From Cristatella mucedo (lineage: Eukaryota; Bryozoa; Phylactolaemata; Cristatellidae): a DNA stretch of 64,000 nt. A program made the translations under genes and the position numbers. The notes beneath the pieces were generated by a model that was given only the letters and a program-made list of their open reading frames with translations, did no database searches and had not been told where the DNA came from. The stretch covers positions 41,001 to 105,000 of the forward strand of contig WPIO01000011.1 of the NCBI GenBank assembly GCA_009760855.2, written 5' to 3'. Below, piece by piece: positions 9,658-22,559 of this stretch (position 1 is the first letter of the stretch; each line of letters opens with the position of its first letter).

Positions 9658-12600
9658 CTCTAGTGCAGATGAAATAAGCGACACCAGTATATCTGTAGCC
9701 AAGCTGGAACCCGCCAGCATCTTGTCTGACGTTGTCAGTGGATCATATCGTGAAGGCATATTGGAAACCGATGTATCTATTATTGGTGATCGGGAAACCT
9801 CAGTGTCATTCAAAAAGTCCTCGTAAGATTGTACTACTGGCCTGAATGAATTGTATTCAGATGTATGAGAGTCGGAAATGAGGATGTGGTCATAAGCATC
9901 TGACCAGGAGGTTTCCGCCAGCTCTGAAACGACACCCGTCGAAGTCGGTTGCGCAGTACTGTCTCCCATCAATGAACTGTCTCCCATCAATGGGAATAAA
10001 CTTAATTTATCTTTTTTAGGAACTTCAGAAAACATGGAAGCCGAAACAGATAAGAAACCAGCGGAATTAATCAGTGCAGTTTCTGTATTTAAATCCGTTG
10101 CTTTCGTTGACATAATTCCGCTGTAAGCATGTGACACGACCCCTGAAGGTAGCGTTAGAGTGGCCTGAGTTGACGACAAGGCTCCATCTGCTTTGAAAGC
10201 AGTGTCTGTGCCGTCTATTACTGTGGGCATAATGGAAGTTAGTTGGACAAGGTCAGGCAGAGGTAGTGTCGTAGCTTTGATTGTTGCAGCTGATGCATCA
10301 CTCGTAGCTACCGGCAATGAGATCTCAGGATAATTCCGCGCTTCGGTCATCGGCACCACATGTGGTGACGTACTAGTTTCATGCAGGGTTAAGATCGACG
10401 TGGATGAAATTGATGGAGTTACAGCCTGCATTGTTTCTGCAATTTCACTGAAGTAACTCGATGGCGTCACGGTAATATTTCTTTGTGAAATGGTCGTTTT
10501 GAATAATTCCAATGTATCCGCTTTTGATTCCACTGGGGAGCTGTTCTTGAGAGCAACAGTACTTTGGTATATATGAGTTGATGAATCTGATTCAGCGATT
10601 TTAGACGAAAATAAGAAATTTGGTTCAGAAGGTGACGGCAATGACGACCGTCGAGTTTTCACTTGTGATCGTTCGATCGTGTGACGTCATTATATATGTC
10701 TCTAAAGACGTCAATTGAAGAGTCGAAGTCTTAGCAGCGGTTGACTGAATTAAAGAGTCAGGGTTGATGATTAACGAGGGTGATGCTGTGTCATTGATGA
10801 CGCGACAAGTGCTTTATATGAAGGCGTAGCAGAGAATAAACTGTGTTGACGACAGGGAATACAAATCCTCAGGTACTATAAATGTGGAAGGCGTAGCTGT
10901 GGCCGTCATAAGTGAAAGTTGTGAGGAATGAACAGGCGTGGACGACAGCATTGCTGTTTTTAGTGGTTAATGTTGATGCTGTTTTTACTAAATGCCGTAG
11001 CTAACATCAATGTGACCTCTGGTGACGGTGAGGATTCTACGGCATTTTTCAAAGCTGTGCGAATTTCACGCATCGATGTAGGCTCTGTGGAATTCGTAGG
11101 TGCAAAGTCAGATAGCAGCTCTGGCGTAGCATTGCTGGCAGTGGCCGATGCCCTTTCCATAGGTATTGACGCTGTATTTTCTGGAGATTTCCGCAAATTG
11201 TGGTAGTAAGTGCAGATTTTACTTCAGTCAATGGCAATGACGATGACCGAATGCTACCTCCCGAAATGGTTTCATCGTAAGACTTTACCATTGAAATATA
11301 TGACGTAAGTTTAGCAAGTGAAGCTTCAGCAGCGATTGCGGATATCAACGAGTTCGGTTTAGTAGCTGTCGATGCTTCTGACTTTGTCGGGGTTATGGAC
11401 AATACTTCCGTTGGAAACCGCATGCTAAAATCCTCTGATACTTGAAATAAGGAAGGCTCAGTTGTGGAATTTGTAAGCTCAAGCGACAAAGACTCATTAG
11501 AGGTAGACGAAAGCAACATGGCTGCGTAGGGTGACACCAAAGTCGTTCTACTGGATGCTGACTGTGATGCCGTTGTTGGATTGTTTGGGAGTGCTGACGT
11601 TCCAACTGGTATTGCCGACTTACCCTTATTAGACTGCAAGGAGAAGACGTCTCCCCGAATATGACTACTCCCGTAGTCATGGAGCTTAGAATTGTTTTGT
11701 TCCCAGCAGCTGCCGACGATATGGACTCTGGTGTTGTAGAAGTGAAAGAAGAATCCTTGGATAGTATTGACGTAGTCAAAGTGGCAATTTCCATCGAGGA
11801 ACCTGGAGAGTCTTTCAACGTGGTATCGGGGTATTTCGGCGAGGTGATGCCTTCAGAGCTAGCCTTCGCATCAGTTGTGATATCGAAGACGAACAACATA
11901 GACTCTGGTGTTGTAGAAGTGAAAGAAGAATCCTTAGATAGTATCGACGTAGTCAAAGTGGTAATTTCCATCGGGGAACCTGGAGAGTCTTTCAACGTGG
12001 TATCGGGGTATTTCGGCGAGGTGATACCTTCAGAGGTAGCCTTCGCATCAGTTGTTGATATCGAAGACAATATGGACTCCGGTGTCGTATAAGTGAAAGA
12101 AGAATCCATAGATGGTATTGACGTAGTCAAGACAAGCGCCCCCCCACCGCAGCACCCCCCCCCCCATTTCCATCGGGGAGCCTGGAGAGTTATTCTAACG
12201 TGCCGGTATCGGGTATTTCGGCGACGGTGAAGGTGATGGCCTTCAGAGGTTAGCCTTCGCATAAGTTGTTGGCTATCGAAGACAACATGGGAATCCTGGT
12301 GTCAGTAGAAAGGTGCACAAGAAAGAATCCTTAAATGGTAGCCCCAGAGTAGTCAAAGTAGCAGCAGTTTCCATCTGGGGGAAACCTGGAGAGTCTTTCA
12401 ACGTGGTTGGTACCGGGGTATTTCGGCGAGGTGATGCCTTCAGAGCTAGCCTTAGCATCCATTGTTGATATCAAAGACAACATAGACTCTGGTGTTTGTA
12501 GTAGTGAATAGAAGAATCCTTAGATGGTATCGACGTAGTCAAAGTGGCAATTGCCTTCGCATCAGTTGTTGATATCAAAGACAACATAGACTCTGGTGTT

Positions 12601-15600
12601 GTAGAAGTGAAAGAAGAATCCTTAGATAGTATCGACGTAGTCAAAGTGGTAATTTCCATCGGGGAACCTGGAGAGTCTTTCAACGTTGTATCAGGGTATT
12701 TCGCGCGAGGTGATGCCTTCAGAGCTAGCCTTCGCATCCTTTGTTGATATCGAAGGCAATATAGACTCTGGTGTTGTAGCAGTGAAAGAAGAATCCTTGA
12801 ATGGTATTGACGTAGTCAAAGTGGCAATTTCCATCGGGGAACCTGGAGAGTCTTTCAACGTGGTATCGGGGTATTTCGGCGAGGTGATACCTTGTAGTCA
12901 AAGTAGCAATTTCATTCGGGGAACCTGGAGAGTCTTTCAACGTGGTATCGGGGGGGGTATTTCGGTAGGGTGATGCCCCTGGAGAGTCTTTCAATGTGGT
13001 ATCAGGGTATTTCGGCGAGGTGATGCCTTCAGAGCTAGCCTTCGCATCCTTTGTTGATATCGAAGGCAATATAGACACTGGTGTTGTAGTAGTGAAAGAA
13101 GAATTCTTGAATGGTATTGAAGTAGTCAAAGTGGCAATTTCCATCGGGGAGCCTGGAGAGTCTTTCAACGTGGTATCAGGGTATTTCGGCGACGTGATAC
13201 CTTCAGAGGTAGCCTTCGCATCAGTTGTTTTGATATCGAAGACAATATGGACTCTGGTGTGCGTAGAGAAGTGAAGAAGAATCCTTAAGATGGTATTGAC
13301 GTAGTGAAAGTTACAGCAGTTCCATCGCGGGAACCTGGAGAGTCTTTCAACGTGGTACCAGGGGTATTTCGGCGAGTGTGCGATGGCCTTCATGCTAGGC
13401 CCTAGCTTAGCATCCATTTTGATATCAAAAGACAACATAGACTCTGGTGTTGTAGTAGAGAAAAGAAGAATCCTTAGATGGTTTATCGACGTAGTCAAAA
13501 GTGGCATTTTCCCACAACGGGGAACCTGGAGAGTCTTTCAACGTGGCCTATCTGGGTATTTCGGGCGAGGTGATGCCTTCAGAGCTAGCCTTCCCCATCA
13601 GTTGTTGATATCGAAGACAATATAGACTCTGGTATTGTAGTAGTTGAAAGAAGAATCCTTAGATTAGTATCGACGTAGTCAAATGTGGGCAATTTACAAC
13701 GGGGAACCAGGAGAGAGCCTTTCAACGTGGTATCGGGGTATTCGGCGAGGTGATGCCTGCAGAGCTAGCCTTCGCATCCGTTGTTGATTCGAAGGCCATG
13801 ATAGACTCTGGTGTTGTAGAGTGAAAGAAGAATCCTGAATGGTATTGACGTAGGTAAAGTGTCATGTCCATCGGAACCTGAGAGTCTTTAACCGTGGTAC
13901 CGGGTCTTTCGGCGAGGTGATGCCTCAGAGTAGCCTTCGCTCAGGTGTAAAGATCGAAGAAATAGGGACTCTGGTGTTGTTGTTTCTTCCTTTTTTTTTT
14001 TTTTTTCTAGAAGTGAAAGAAGAACCTGGATTATGACGTAGTGGCAATTTCCATCGGCGAACCTGGAGAGCCGTTCAAAGTGTATCAGGGTATTTCGGCG
14101 AGGTGATGCTTTCGAGGTAGCGTTCGCATCAGTGTGTAAAATCGAAGACAATATGAGCTCTGGTGTTGTAGAAGTGAAAGAAAGATCCTTAGAGTTTTTG
14201 ACGTATTGACGTAATAGCAATTTCCATCGGCAAACCTGGAGAGCCTTTTCAACGATGGTATCAGGCGTATTTCGGCGAGGTGATGCCTTCAGAGGTAGCC
14301 GTCGCATCAGTTGTTGATCTCGAAGGCAATTATAGACTCGGGTGTTGTAGTAGTGAAAGAGGAGATGCCTTTAGATGGTACGGACGTAGTGTGTCAAAGG
14401 TAGCAGGTTCCATAGGGGAACCTGGAGAGTCTTTCAAACGTGGTATCAGGGTATTTCGGCGAGGGGTGAATTTGCTTCAGAGCTAGCCTTCGCCAGCCTT
14501 TGTGGATATCGCAGGCAATTTATAGCTCTGGTGTCGTAGTTAGTGAAAGAAGAAGCAGAATCCTGAGATGGTATTGGACGTAGTCAAAAGTAAGCATTTT
14601 CCATCGGGGAACCTGAGCAGTCTTTCACAGTGGTATCGGGGTATTGCGGCGAGGTGATGCTTCACGGAGCTAGCCTTCGCACTCTTTGTTGGATATCGCA
14701 GGCAATATAGACTCTGGTGTTTGTAGTATGAAAGAAGAATCCTTGAATGGTTGTGGAGTATAGTCAAAGTGGCAATTTCCATCGGGGAACCTGGCGGAGA
14801 GTCTTTCACGTGGATCGGGGTTTTCGGTCAAGGTGATGCCTTCAGAGCTAGCCTCGCATCAGTTGTTGAGATCAAGACAACATAGACTCTGGTGTTGTAG
14901 AAGGGAAAAAGAATTCCTTAGATGTTCGACGTGTCAAAGTGGCCAAATTCATCGGGGAAACCTGGAGAAGTCTTTCAATGTGGTATCAGGGTATTTCGGC
15001 GAGGGTGATGCCTTCAGAGCAGGCAGTCGCATCCTCTTGTGGATATCGAAGGGCAATATAGGGCACTGGGGTTTGTAGTGTGAAAGAGAATTCTTGAATG
15101 GTTATGGAAGGAGTCAAAGTGCAATTTCCCTCCGGGGAGCCTGGAGAGTCTTTCAACGTTGGTATCAGGGTATTTCGCGGCGAGAGGTGATTACCTTCGA
15201 GAGGAGCATTCGCATCAGTTGTTGATATCGAAGACCATATGGACTCTGGGTCGTTAGAAGTGTGGCCCGTGAAGAATCCTTAGATGGTATTGACGTAGTG
15301 AAAAGTGCAGTTCCATCGGGGACCCGTAGAGTTCTTTCAAACGTGGTACAGGGGTTATTTCGCGAGGTGATGCCTTCAGAGCTAGCCTTAGCAGCATGTT
15401 GATATCAAAGCAAACATAGACTCTGGTGTTGTAGTAGTGAAAGAAGAATCCTTAGATGTGGTATCGACGTAGTCAAGTTGGCAAGATTTCCAAACCGGGA
15501 ACCGGAGGTATTTAACGAGTATCTGGGTATTTTCGGGGGGCCAAGAGGTGAGCGCCTCCAGAGCTATCAGCATCCAGTTGATATTAAAGACAAACAAGAC

Positions 15601-16295
15601 TCTGGTGTTGTAGTGAGGTGAAAGAAGAATCCTTAGATATCGACGTAGTCAAAGTGGCACTAACGGGAACCTGAGTGCCTTCAACGTGGTATCGGGGTAT
15701 TTCGGCGAGGTGATGCCAGAGCGCTAGCCTTCACATCCGTTTGATATCGAAGACAATATAGACTCTAGTGTTGTAGAGTGAAAGAGAACTTAGAATGGTA
15801 ATCACGTAGAACAAAGCGCAATGTCCATCGGGGAACCGGAGAGTCTTCAAACGGTACCGGGGTATTTTGGCGAGGATGCCATCAGAGATAGCCTTCGCAC
15901 CAGTTGTAAAATACAATATGGACTCTGGTGTTGTAGAAGTGAAAGAAGAATCCTAGATGTTATTGACGTAGTGGCAACTTCCATCGGGGAACCTGGAAAG
16001 CCTTCAACGTGGTATAGGGTATTTTGCAGATGCCAGAGCTAGCCTTCGCATTAGTTGTTGATATCGAAGACAATATAATCTGGTTATAGACGTGAAAGAA
16101 TAATCTTGATGGTATTGACGGAACAAAAGTGGTACTCATCAGAGGAACCTGAGAGCCAACGTGGTATCGAGTATTTTGGCAGATGATTCAGACGCTCATT
16201 AGTTGTTGATATCGGGAGGCACATACTTGGACTGGAGAGTCTACATCCCCTCGACCGATTTCCAAAGAGCTTGAGGCTGATAAATCAGTCATAAT
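9658..16295 (-). CDS. Giant Ser/Thr-rich exon of a mucin-like gene
   Basis: On the minus strand an acceptor (cattgctttacag) at 16,296 opens a frame beginning Ile-Met-Thr-Asp-Leu-Ser, in phase 0. The exon runs through a 58-codon tandem repeat (about 16,200-11,700), then unique Ser/Thr-rich sequence, to a donor GAG|GTATGA at 9,658/9,657, also phase 0. The longest unbroken piece is 336 codons (10,662-9,658); others are 11,639-11,050 and 12,262-11,640. These are separated by frameshifts near 10,670, 10,960, 11,195 and 11,640, and by many more inside the repeat. Composition is about 35-40% Ser plus Thr, with Pro, Lys and acidic residues and almost no Cys, typical of an O-glycosylated extracellular mucin-like region. 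Whether the frameshifts are real (pseudogene) or assembly errors is open; I favour errors for many of them. Confidence 0.55.
11700..16250 (-). repeat. Tandem array, 174-bp (58-codon) unit, about 25 copies
   Basis: The phrase gactctggtgttgta recurs at 11,724, 11,901, 12,075 and onward to about 16,070, normally 174 or 177 bp apart. Both are multiples of three. Read on the minus strand each unit includes the motifs KDSSFTSTTPES, STTDAKATSEG and SPKYPDTTLKDSPG. Clean copies (11,720-12,120, 12,590-12,890, 12,990-13,240) keep the frame. Copies from about 13,250 to 16,200 carry frequent one- to three-base indels relative to the consensus. The plus strand of clean units is also stop-free, an accident of composition. 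Confidence 0.9.
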
Positions 16296-16296
16296 C

Positions 16297-17815
16297 TGTA
16301 AAGCAATGATTTTCACATTACTAGTCATCAATCCATCTCCGATGCAAGCAATTTGAGTCTAAAGAAGTTAGATGTCGCCATTGCATTACAGACTCATCAG
16401 AGAAATCGTTTGCAGAGCGCTCTGCTGATAACGTCAGTGAAAGATAGTAACCGATGCTGCGTCGGCGATGCCGAACATTGTGGGAGCCACACGCTGATAC
16501 GAGGGTCATCGTGGAGACAACGTCCCGCCCTCCGGTCTAATTAAGCTGTGCTGTCGCATTTTCCGCTGTCGAGTCGTCGCGTCATTCAGCGGCTGACCGC
16601 TTTAGCGTGCCAGGATGCTCCAATCATCAACCATTGACCTGCTCATCCGCCATAGTTTTTCCACCGGTACCCAGACTGATAGACTCACTGCTATTACTTG
16701 TCTGTTGAAACCCAAGAAAAGACAAAACACAACAAACGATCCAATAAAATTACAGCCAGCCTATATTCATCACAGAAAATCAAATGTCAATACATAAGGA
16801 GAGAAAAATGAGGTGCCTTGTTAGAAACTTTGTTGCAGCAAAGCACAAAATACGGATAACCGTTTTAATTGAGTCTAATAGAATGACAGTGAGTTGTTTA
16901 CCGCCTCCAAGAAGCAACAATAACGTCATAATTTAAATAGCAGTACACACAATCAGAGACACTTTGAGCTTGGCTTTATTAAAAATAGCGCAAACAATGT
17001 GATTATACGATCCCCTCAAGCTGAGCCATGATTTAAACATCACCAAATCTAGGATTTTCCATCCATGAACGCACCACTAAGCCGAGTGAACATGCGAGAG
17101 CCTACAGAGTGCCAAGAGCTTCCAATATTTAAAAGCACAGAGATCGTAAGGTGAGCCTCTAAATCAGTAAATGCCAGGACTATGATGTGGAAGCAAACCT
17201 GCCTTCTCGTACGCCCATGTGGAGCAGTGGTCCATTGGCCGCCATACAGCAACTGAACGCTGGGCATTTAAACATGTACCTACTGAGATTTTCTATTCCC
17301 CGTAGCTGCCCTGCTACTAACCTTGAATCTCCTCCGCCGTCTGATAAGCCGATATTCCCTTGCTTACTGCACTTACGCGAATATGATGCAGGAGCTCCCA
17401 TGTTTCATAAATTGACTTAATGAAACAACTACACATAAATTAGGTTAAAGCTACCTCAGGTAACATCTTCCCAGTCCTATTGACGATTTACTGATTGTAT
17501 GCACAAAATATATGTAATACAATTACAATGTTAATTTGATAAAGTGTCTCACAGAACTCACTCTCTTGATTAGGCGCTTTAAATTTGCTGTACTAATGGC
17601 TGTGATGTAAATAGGAACAATAATCAAGTCGATGAAATAAATAGCAAAGATTCGAAAGATGAGAGCTATAAGAGCATTAAAGAACGACCTAATTTTAGGA
17701 TTTGGAGGTCCATGCCCAGACTTATTTGGTTTTGTGTTTAGTTTCAGCTTCATACAGTGAGTCCTAAGGGCTCATGCTGAGGCAAAGAATGCTTTTACAG
17801 CAATCGGAGGTCTAG
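16297..17815. other. No gene supported
   Basis: Unique sequence upstream of the giant exon. I searched the minus strand for a signal-peptide exon ending in phase 0 and saw none I could defend. Confidence 0.35.
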
Positions 17816-17819
17816 CAGA

Positions 17820-19085
17820 AAGACTGAGGTCACCAGACTTAGGGAAATGCCTGAAAGGCCGAGGTCAACTGTTAAATGATTTAAATCTCGCTTAAAAACG
17901 AGCTGCGTATGGCATAAAATTATCGCTTGTAATATGACTACATCAGGCTCATGGCTGCAGAGAGACAGAAGAGCTGGCGTGGTTTAAATCATACTTGTCT
18001 GATCGTGTTCAATCCACTGTGTCGTGGGGCCAACTCAGACATGAAGAAGAACACCATCCCCTCAGGCCCAGGTCCCTGCTTTTCTCCATTTATACACAAC
18101 CTCTGGGAAAAAAGGATAATGCCCATGGAATAGATACACTTATGCTACGATACTCAGTTGTAGTCATTTAAACCGTCGAACCCGCTGCAGCAACTGAGAA
18201 ACTGAATGCTATCATCTAAATATCGATCCTGATGTCGGAAAACTTCCTGAAATTAAACATCATAAAAACCGAACTGCGTAGACACCAGGTTGTGGCTGAT
18301 TAAAGGTTTTATGTTCTAATAAGGATATTGTGCACCTTCACCATGTGTCTGTAATCTAGGTGTCGTGTTCGCATAGCTGTCTCACTTGTGGGGTGCTTCA
18401 TTCAGAAGACTGCCTCACAGCAGCCACTCAAGAACTGATCCCTATCCGCCAGTGATTAAAGCCACCTCCTACAGTGCTTGTAAAATAACTAGCTCTTTGA
18501 AGTTCTGCCTTACTCTTCATTATTGCAATTCCTCGTATTAATAATAAAGAAAGCTTACGGTGCCACCAGCAGCGACTATAACAGGTCAAAGGGTTGAGCC
18601 TTCAAGTCCCAGTGGTTTTTGCACGTAACACTTTGCTGAAGAGCTGGTAGGGATGGCTGTCGGTTATAAAGACATAGAGCAAAGTTCTTACGCTGACCTG
18701 TCGCGCCCGCCACGGCTTTGGCTCTTCAGCTGAATCGTTACGATCAGTTTCGCCTGTTCGCGCCCTCAGGTCCTGTTTGACAATAAATTAGCTACGGTCC
18801 CATTCTCCGCTTAAAGACAGAAGTACGTGAAGCTTGGGGTAGCCTGCAGGTCCTAGACTGTGGAACTCTCAGTTTCCCACAACTTCTTACAAAACGTGAC
18901 ATTCAATGTAACTTGACTATATACATCACCTTTTCAGTGTGGTCCTGAACTGTCATCTATGCCACCACCACCTCAACTGCCTCCTAACTCTATGCTTCCT
19001 GCACTTTCTTGTTGCGTGAGACGAAGTCTGGTCACCGAACGTGTGTACCACAAAGCCATTATAGGCTGTGAGTGCACATAAAAAC
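17820..19085 (+). mobile_element. Decayed LINE, second family, RT remnants
   Basis: Translation in shifting frames gives fragments typical of the end of the RT domain and the C-terminal region of non-LTR elements: WFKSYLSDR-like sequence near 17,980-18,010, YTQPLG-like near 18,095, a conserved stretch around tcaggtcctgtttgacaat at about 18,760, and an LxCGTLSFPQLL-like motif near 18,860. Many stops and frameshifts make it long dead. The same 3' half occurs at 36,230-36,610. It differs in sequence from the abundant L2-like family. Confidence 0.55.
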
Positions 19086-19099
19086 TCGTGTAACGCCCT

Positions 19100-19480
19100 A
19101 TCTTATGACTTTTGAGAGCGGTCTGAGGGAGACATTACATTAACTCCTGGCCTCGCCCGTCGACGCTGCTCAGTGGAAGCCTCGGCTCTGCCGCTACTTG
19201 AACGTATGATCGAGCGTGTTCTGCTCAGAGCGGCTCGATGAGGCGCTGGTAGCGTCAGCAGGCTCCTGCGACGCCGACTTGCCAGCCGTTCGGCAAGACG
19301 GCGAGCCGCGTCGGCGGTACTCACATAAACGTCCAGACGGACGGTACTGCGCCCGCCAACGTTGGCGACTGAAGCCTGGATGAGAGCCATGAATCGCTTT
19401 GAACAGCAGAAGCCGATTGCTTTTACGATCCAAGTCTGGCAGCGTTTGCCAGCCGTCTATACAACTCAACGGCAACAAAT
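19100..19480. other. CpG-rich block, gene content unclear
   Basis: GC- and CpG-dense compared with flanks. On the minus strand a 95-codon frame passes a very good donor (GTTTAT|GTGAGT at about 19,316), so this could hold an exon, but the protein is not recognisable and I see no matching acceptor. Confidence 0.25.
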
Positions 19481-19999
19481 TTTGTGTGCTTGTGAGTGCC
19501 AGCTAGCTCCGAATAGCAACCGATCTTCATATACAATATTAATAATAGTAATGATAATAAAATAAAGATAATTTTTAACACGCCCAGGATCTCCATATTT
19601 CACTGTAATATAATTCACACGTCAGCCTTGAGATTTTTATTTGTCTAGGTAAGCCAAGACAAGCTACTTGGCTCATGAGACCATGACACCACACCAGTCC
19701 TCGAATTCATTTGGCACAATTTATTAATAATACATTTGAATAGAATCATCAGAGAACTGAGCCCCTCTCTAGATTTGCACAAATACCGTGGGTAAAGAAA
19801 CTGACCGAAGGATTAATACAGACATTTGAAAGATGTCATGAACATGTACACGTGTATAGTAGGCAGTTTCAGCACGATAACACAAAGAACCATTGTAAGG
19901 ACTCACGTTAAAATGTTGTAATGATCGGTGTTTTGAAGTTTTTAAATTTGGTTATTTACGATACGACGTCGACCGGGAGAGTTCCAGGGCCTGAGCGCA

Positions 20000-20085
20000 T
20001 GAACTAAAGGCGTATTGAGAACCGACTATTGGTAGGACGCGTGCCTTAACCATTACGGCGCGACGCTTCACATATGCCAGAGACT
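20000..20085 (-). mobile_element. Possible tRNA-derived SINE fragment
   Basis: The reverse complement contains an A-box-like gccgtaatggttaaggc and a B-box-like cggttctcaatacg about 30 bases on. There is no clear tail. Weak evidence. Confidence 0.3.
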
Positions 20086-20159
20086 CATAAAATGGCTCGC
20101 AGTAGCAAAGTGATAACCAGCAACTGCTGTGAGTTAATACTACCCACATTCCTCGCGTA

Positions 20160-22500
20160 AATGGCCGCCCGCCTAGGAGCAGCGGCGGGGCAGCCGCAGC
20201 GCAGCCGCAGCAGCAGCTCGCATTCTGCCCATTGGCGGAGATTCCGCGAAGCGAGGAGCGCGGAAGTTATCGATCGCAACGACACGGTGCGGTGGTTAGA
20301 AGCGGAACGATCCTTGCAGTGCGCGCCGACCGAGCTCAGGCGAGAAGATCCCACGGTGAAGTACGTGCGGCAGCGGCGATCGAATAAGCAATGTAGCTGG
20401 CATCGAAGAGGCCGGCTTCTGAGGCGCGCGGAGTGCAATGGCGGAGTGAGGCGCTGCCATTTGTTGGCTCGAAGCGCCGCCACGGACGAGGCGGGAGGTG
20501 CCAGGGCGCAAGAAACTGGAGCGCGATTCAGGCCGCTCTGCGCTCGATGATTTGACTGTCGGCAGCATCTACACCCGCTGCCGAGTTAGGCACCTGCATT
20601 TGTTGGTGGCGCCCATGCCGCAATGTGGCTCAACGAGTATAAGAGAAAGATGACAGCGCGTTGTTACAAATGTCATGTGGTCGGCTTCCGTGTCGTCAGA
20701 TATGAGGCCAATTAACGCACAATCCAGTGGTCTCTATTCTCGGCCGATGCTCAAATACCTGAAACGCCTTGAACCTTTGAGAGCGCAGCCAGTTACCGTA
20801 GGTGCTGAATCAATGACCTCGACAGATCAACAGAACTACAGCATGACCATTAAAAGTGCCCCATCAACATATCGAGAGTCCGTATCCATAAAGTATATGA
20901 GTCTATTTAAGAGGATAGCGTACGGTTGCAGGCGTTCAATCAGCCATTGACTTACACCGACGGCCTCTTGGTGATTCCGCGCTCAAACCAGCCCAATGCC
21001 AAGGTTTGAGTTTGAAACCTTAACTGCCTTCATCTTCCCCTCAGGGAAAAGCTGGGTATAGTAGCTGGTCTGGTCATTAGTTGTCCCAAGATCGTGCAGA
21101 TCTCGCCATTGCTTTAGCTGGCGCCGCCGTCAGCGGCGTTCCAGTTGAGCTGAGACAGGATCGGTCCTGAGCGGTTTCAGGCGCCATCTACTGTGGGGTT
21201 GGCTGTCCAGTAGCTGCATAGCCTTCACGCTCAGTGAACTTGACGACGCATGGCTGCCCGAGATTCAGACGCTAGGTGGCGCAGTCGCTGCGGCCACGGC
21301 ACCGTCGGCCCGGTGACGGCGGGCGCCACAGCCTGGCCGGAGGGCCGGAGGCCGGAGGCCGGGAAAGTGTTGACGGCAGGGCAGCTTACGCGCGCTGCAT
21401 TCTGTGCAGCAGCGTGGATGGTGTTAAGCGATTTCGCCCGATCGACCGACTCGCCAGCTCTTCCAGCCTCGGCGGCGGAGGGTTTTGCCGGTCTGCACCC
21501 CGCGTCACCTCAGTGGGCAGGTTCACTCGGGGCTGACGCGATGTGCGAAAAATCTGGCAGTGGATTCGGTTGTCGTCGCCGCAGAGTTTTTACCACCGGG
21601 GTAATCCCGCCTCGGGCTCAGAGAAAGATGGCTGGCCATCTCTTGTAGTCCTCAAGAGCCTGGCGGCACACCTTTCTCTGCTTCTGCGGAGCAAGCTGAC
21701 AGCAACGGTCCATTAGCTTAAGTAATATCAAGTTTAACGAGGATTTGCCAAACGCGTACACCCATTAGCTGGTTTGGCCATGCCCCTTTTACCATCTCCG
21801 CTCAAAAGCGTACGCGTGTAATTGACCTGGTTGAGCGAGTTGTAATGCCCCGGGCGCCGCTGCCGCCGCCGCAGCGCTGCGACTGCTGCTTGAGGTCACG
21901 AAAAAAAGTCGCTCGTCGCTGATTTCAGTCGCACCCAGCGCCGCGCGTCGCCCGGCGTTCGCGATCGACTCGCTGGCGCCTCTCGGCGAGCGCCAGTGAC
22001 GTGGCGGCGCTCGCCGCGCATCGATCTCCGCGCGCCGCAGCGACTCACGGAGGCTTTTCGGCGCGCTGGCGCCGATCGCAGCTTCGCTCGCGAGCGATCG
22101 ATGGGGGCAGCAGCGTGGAGCGGGCGCGGAGGAGGGCGCGGCGCGACGCGCTCAGGTGGGTGCGAAGAGCCAGCGAGCTGCCGGCGCGACACGATCTACT
22201 GCAGCGTAACACCACTCGAGGCCAGGAGGAGAGCCCGTCTGGCGTCGCTGCTGCGGCGCCGTTGCGGCGAAACGCCCGGAAAGTGGCAAGAGCGTTCACG
22301 CTTGCAGCCCCTGGAAAGCGCCCGTGACAGTCCGGCATCAGCCAGGAGAACGTTGAGAGGAAGTCTTGGCCGCCGTTGTGCTCTGGACGTCGAGGCACGC
22401 GGATCGATCGCCATTGGGTCGTCGTGCGGCGCCGCAAAGCGGTGTGGCTCAGCCTCGGCCCAGTCCGCAGTTGAAAAACACTGAGTAAGTCAACTCCACC
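20160..22500. other. Three CpG-rich blocks without an assignable gene
   Basis: Blocks at 20,160-20,560, 21,240-21,640 and 21,840-22,490 are very rich in GC and CpG, with open frames on both strands. The codon patterns look like by-products of GC richness (Arg, Ala, Ser, Pro). They resemble the GC-rich sequence surrounding the synaptotagmin-like exons, so they may be promoters, or unrecognised exons including the missing C2B, but I found no C2B motifs. Confidence 0.3.
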
Positions 22501-22559
22501 GGCAGCCTGGCCCCGGGTCAGCACAATAGGAAATAATATCCGCTCAGCCACGTTTCCTG

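Noticed and set aside
11661-13274. Open plus-strand frames with repeated VEVKEES and GEPGESFNVVSGYFGE motifs
   Set aside because: These are the antisense of the Ser/Thr-rich repeat. The acceptor at 16,296, donor at 9,657 and the unique Ser/Thr-rich continuation are all on the minus strand.
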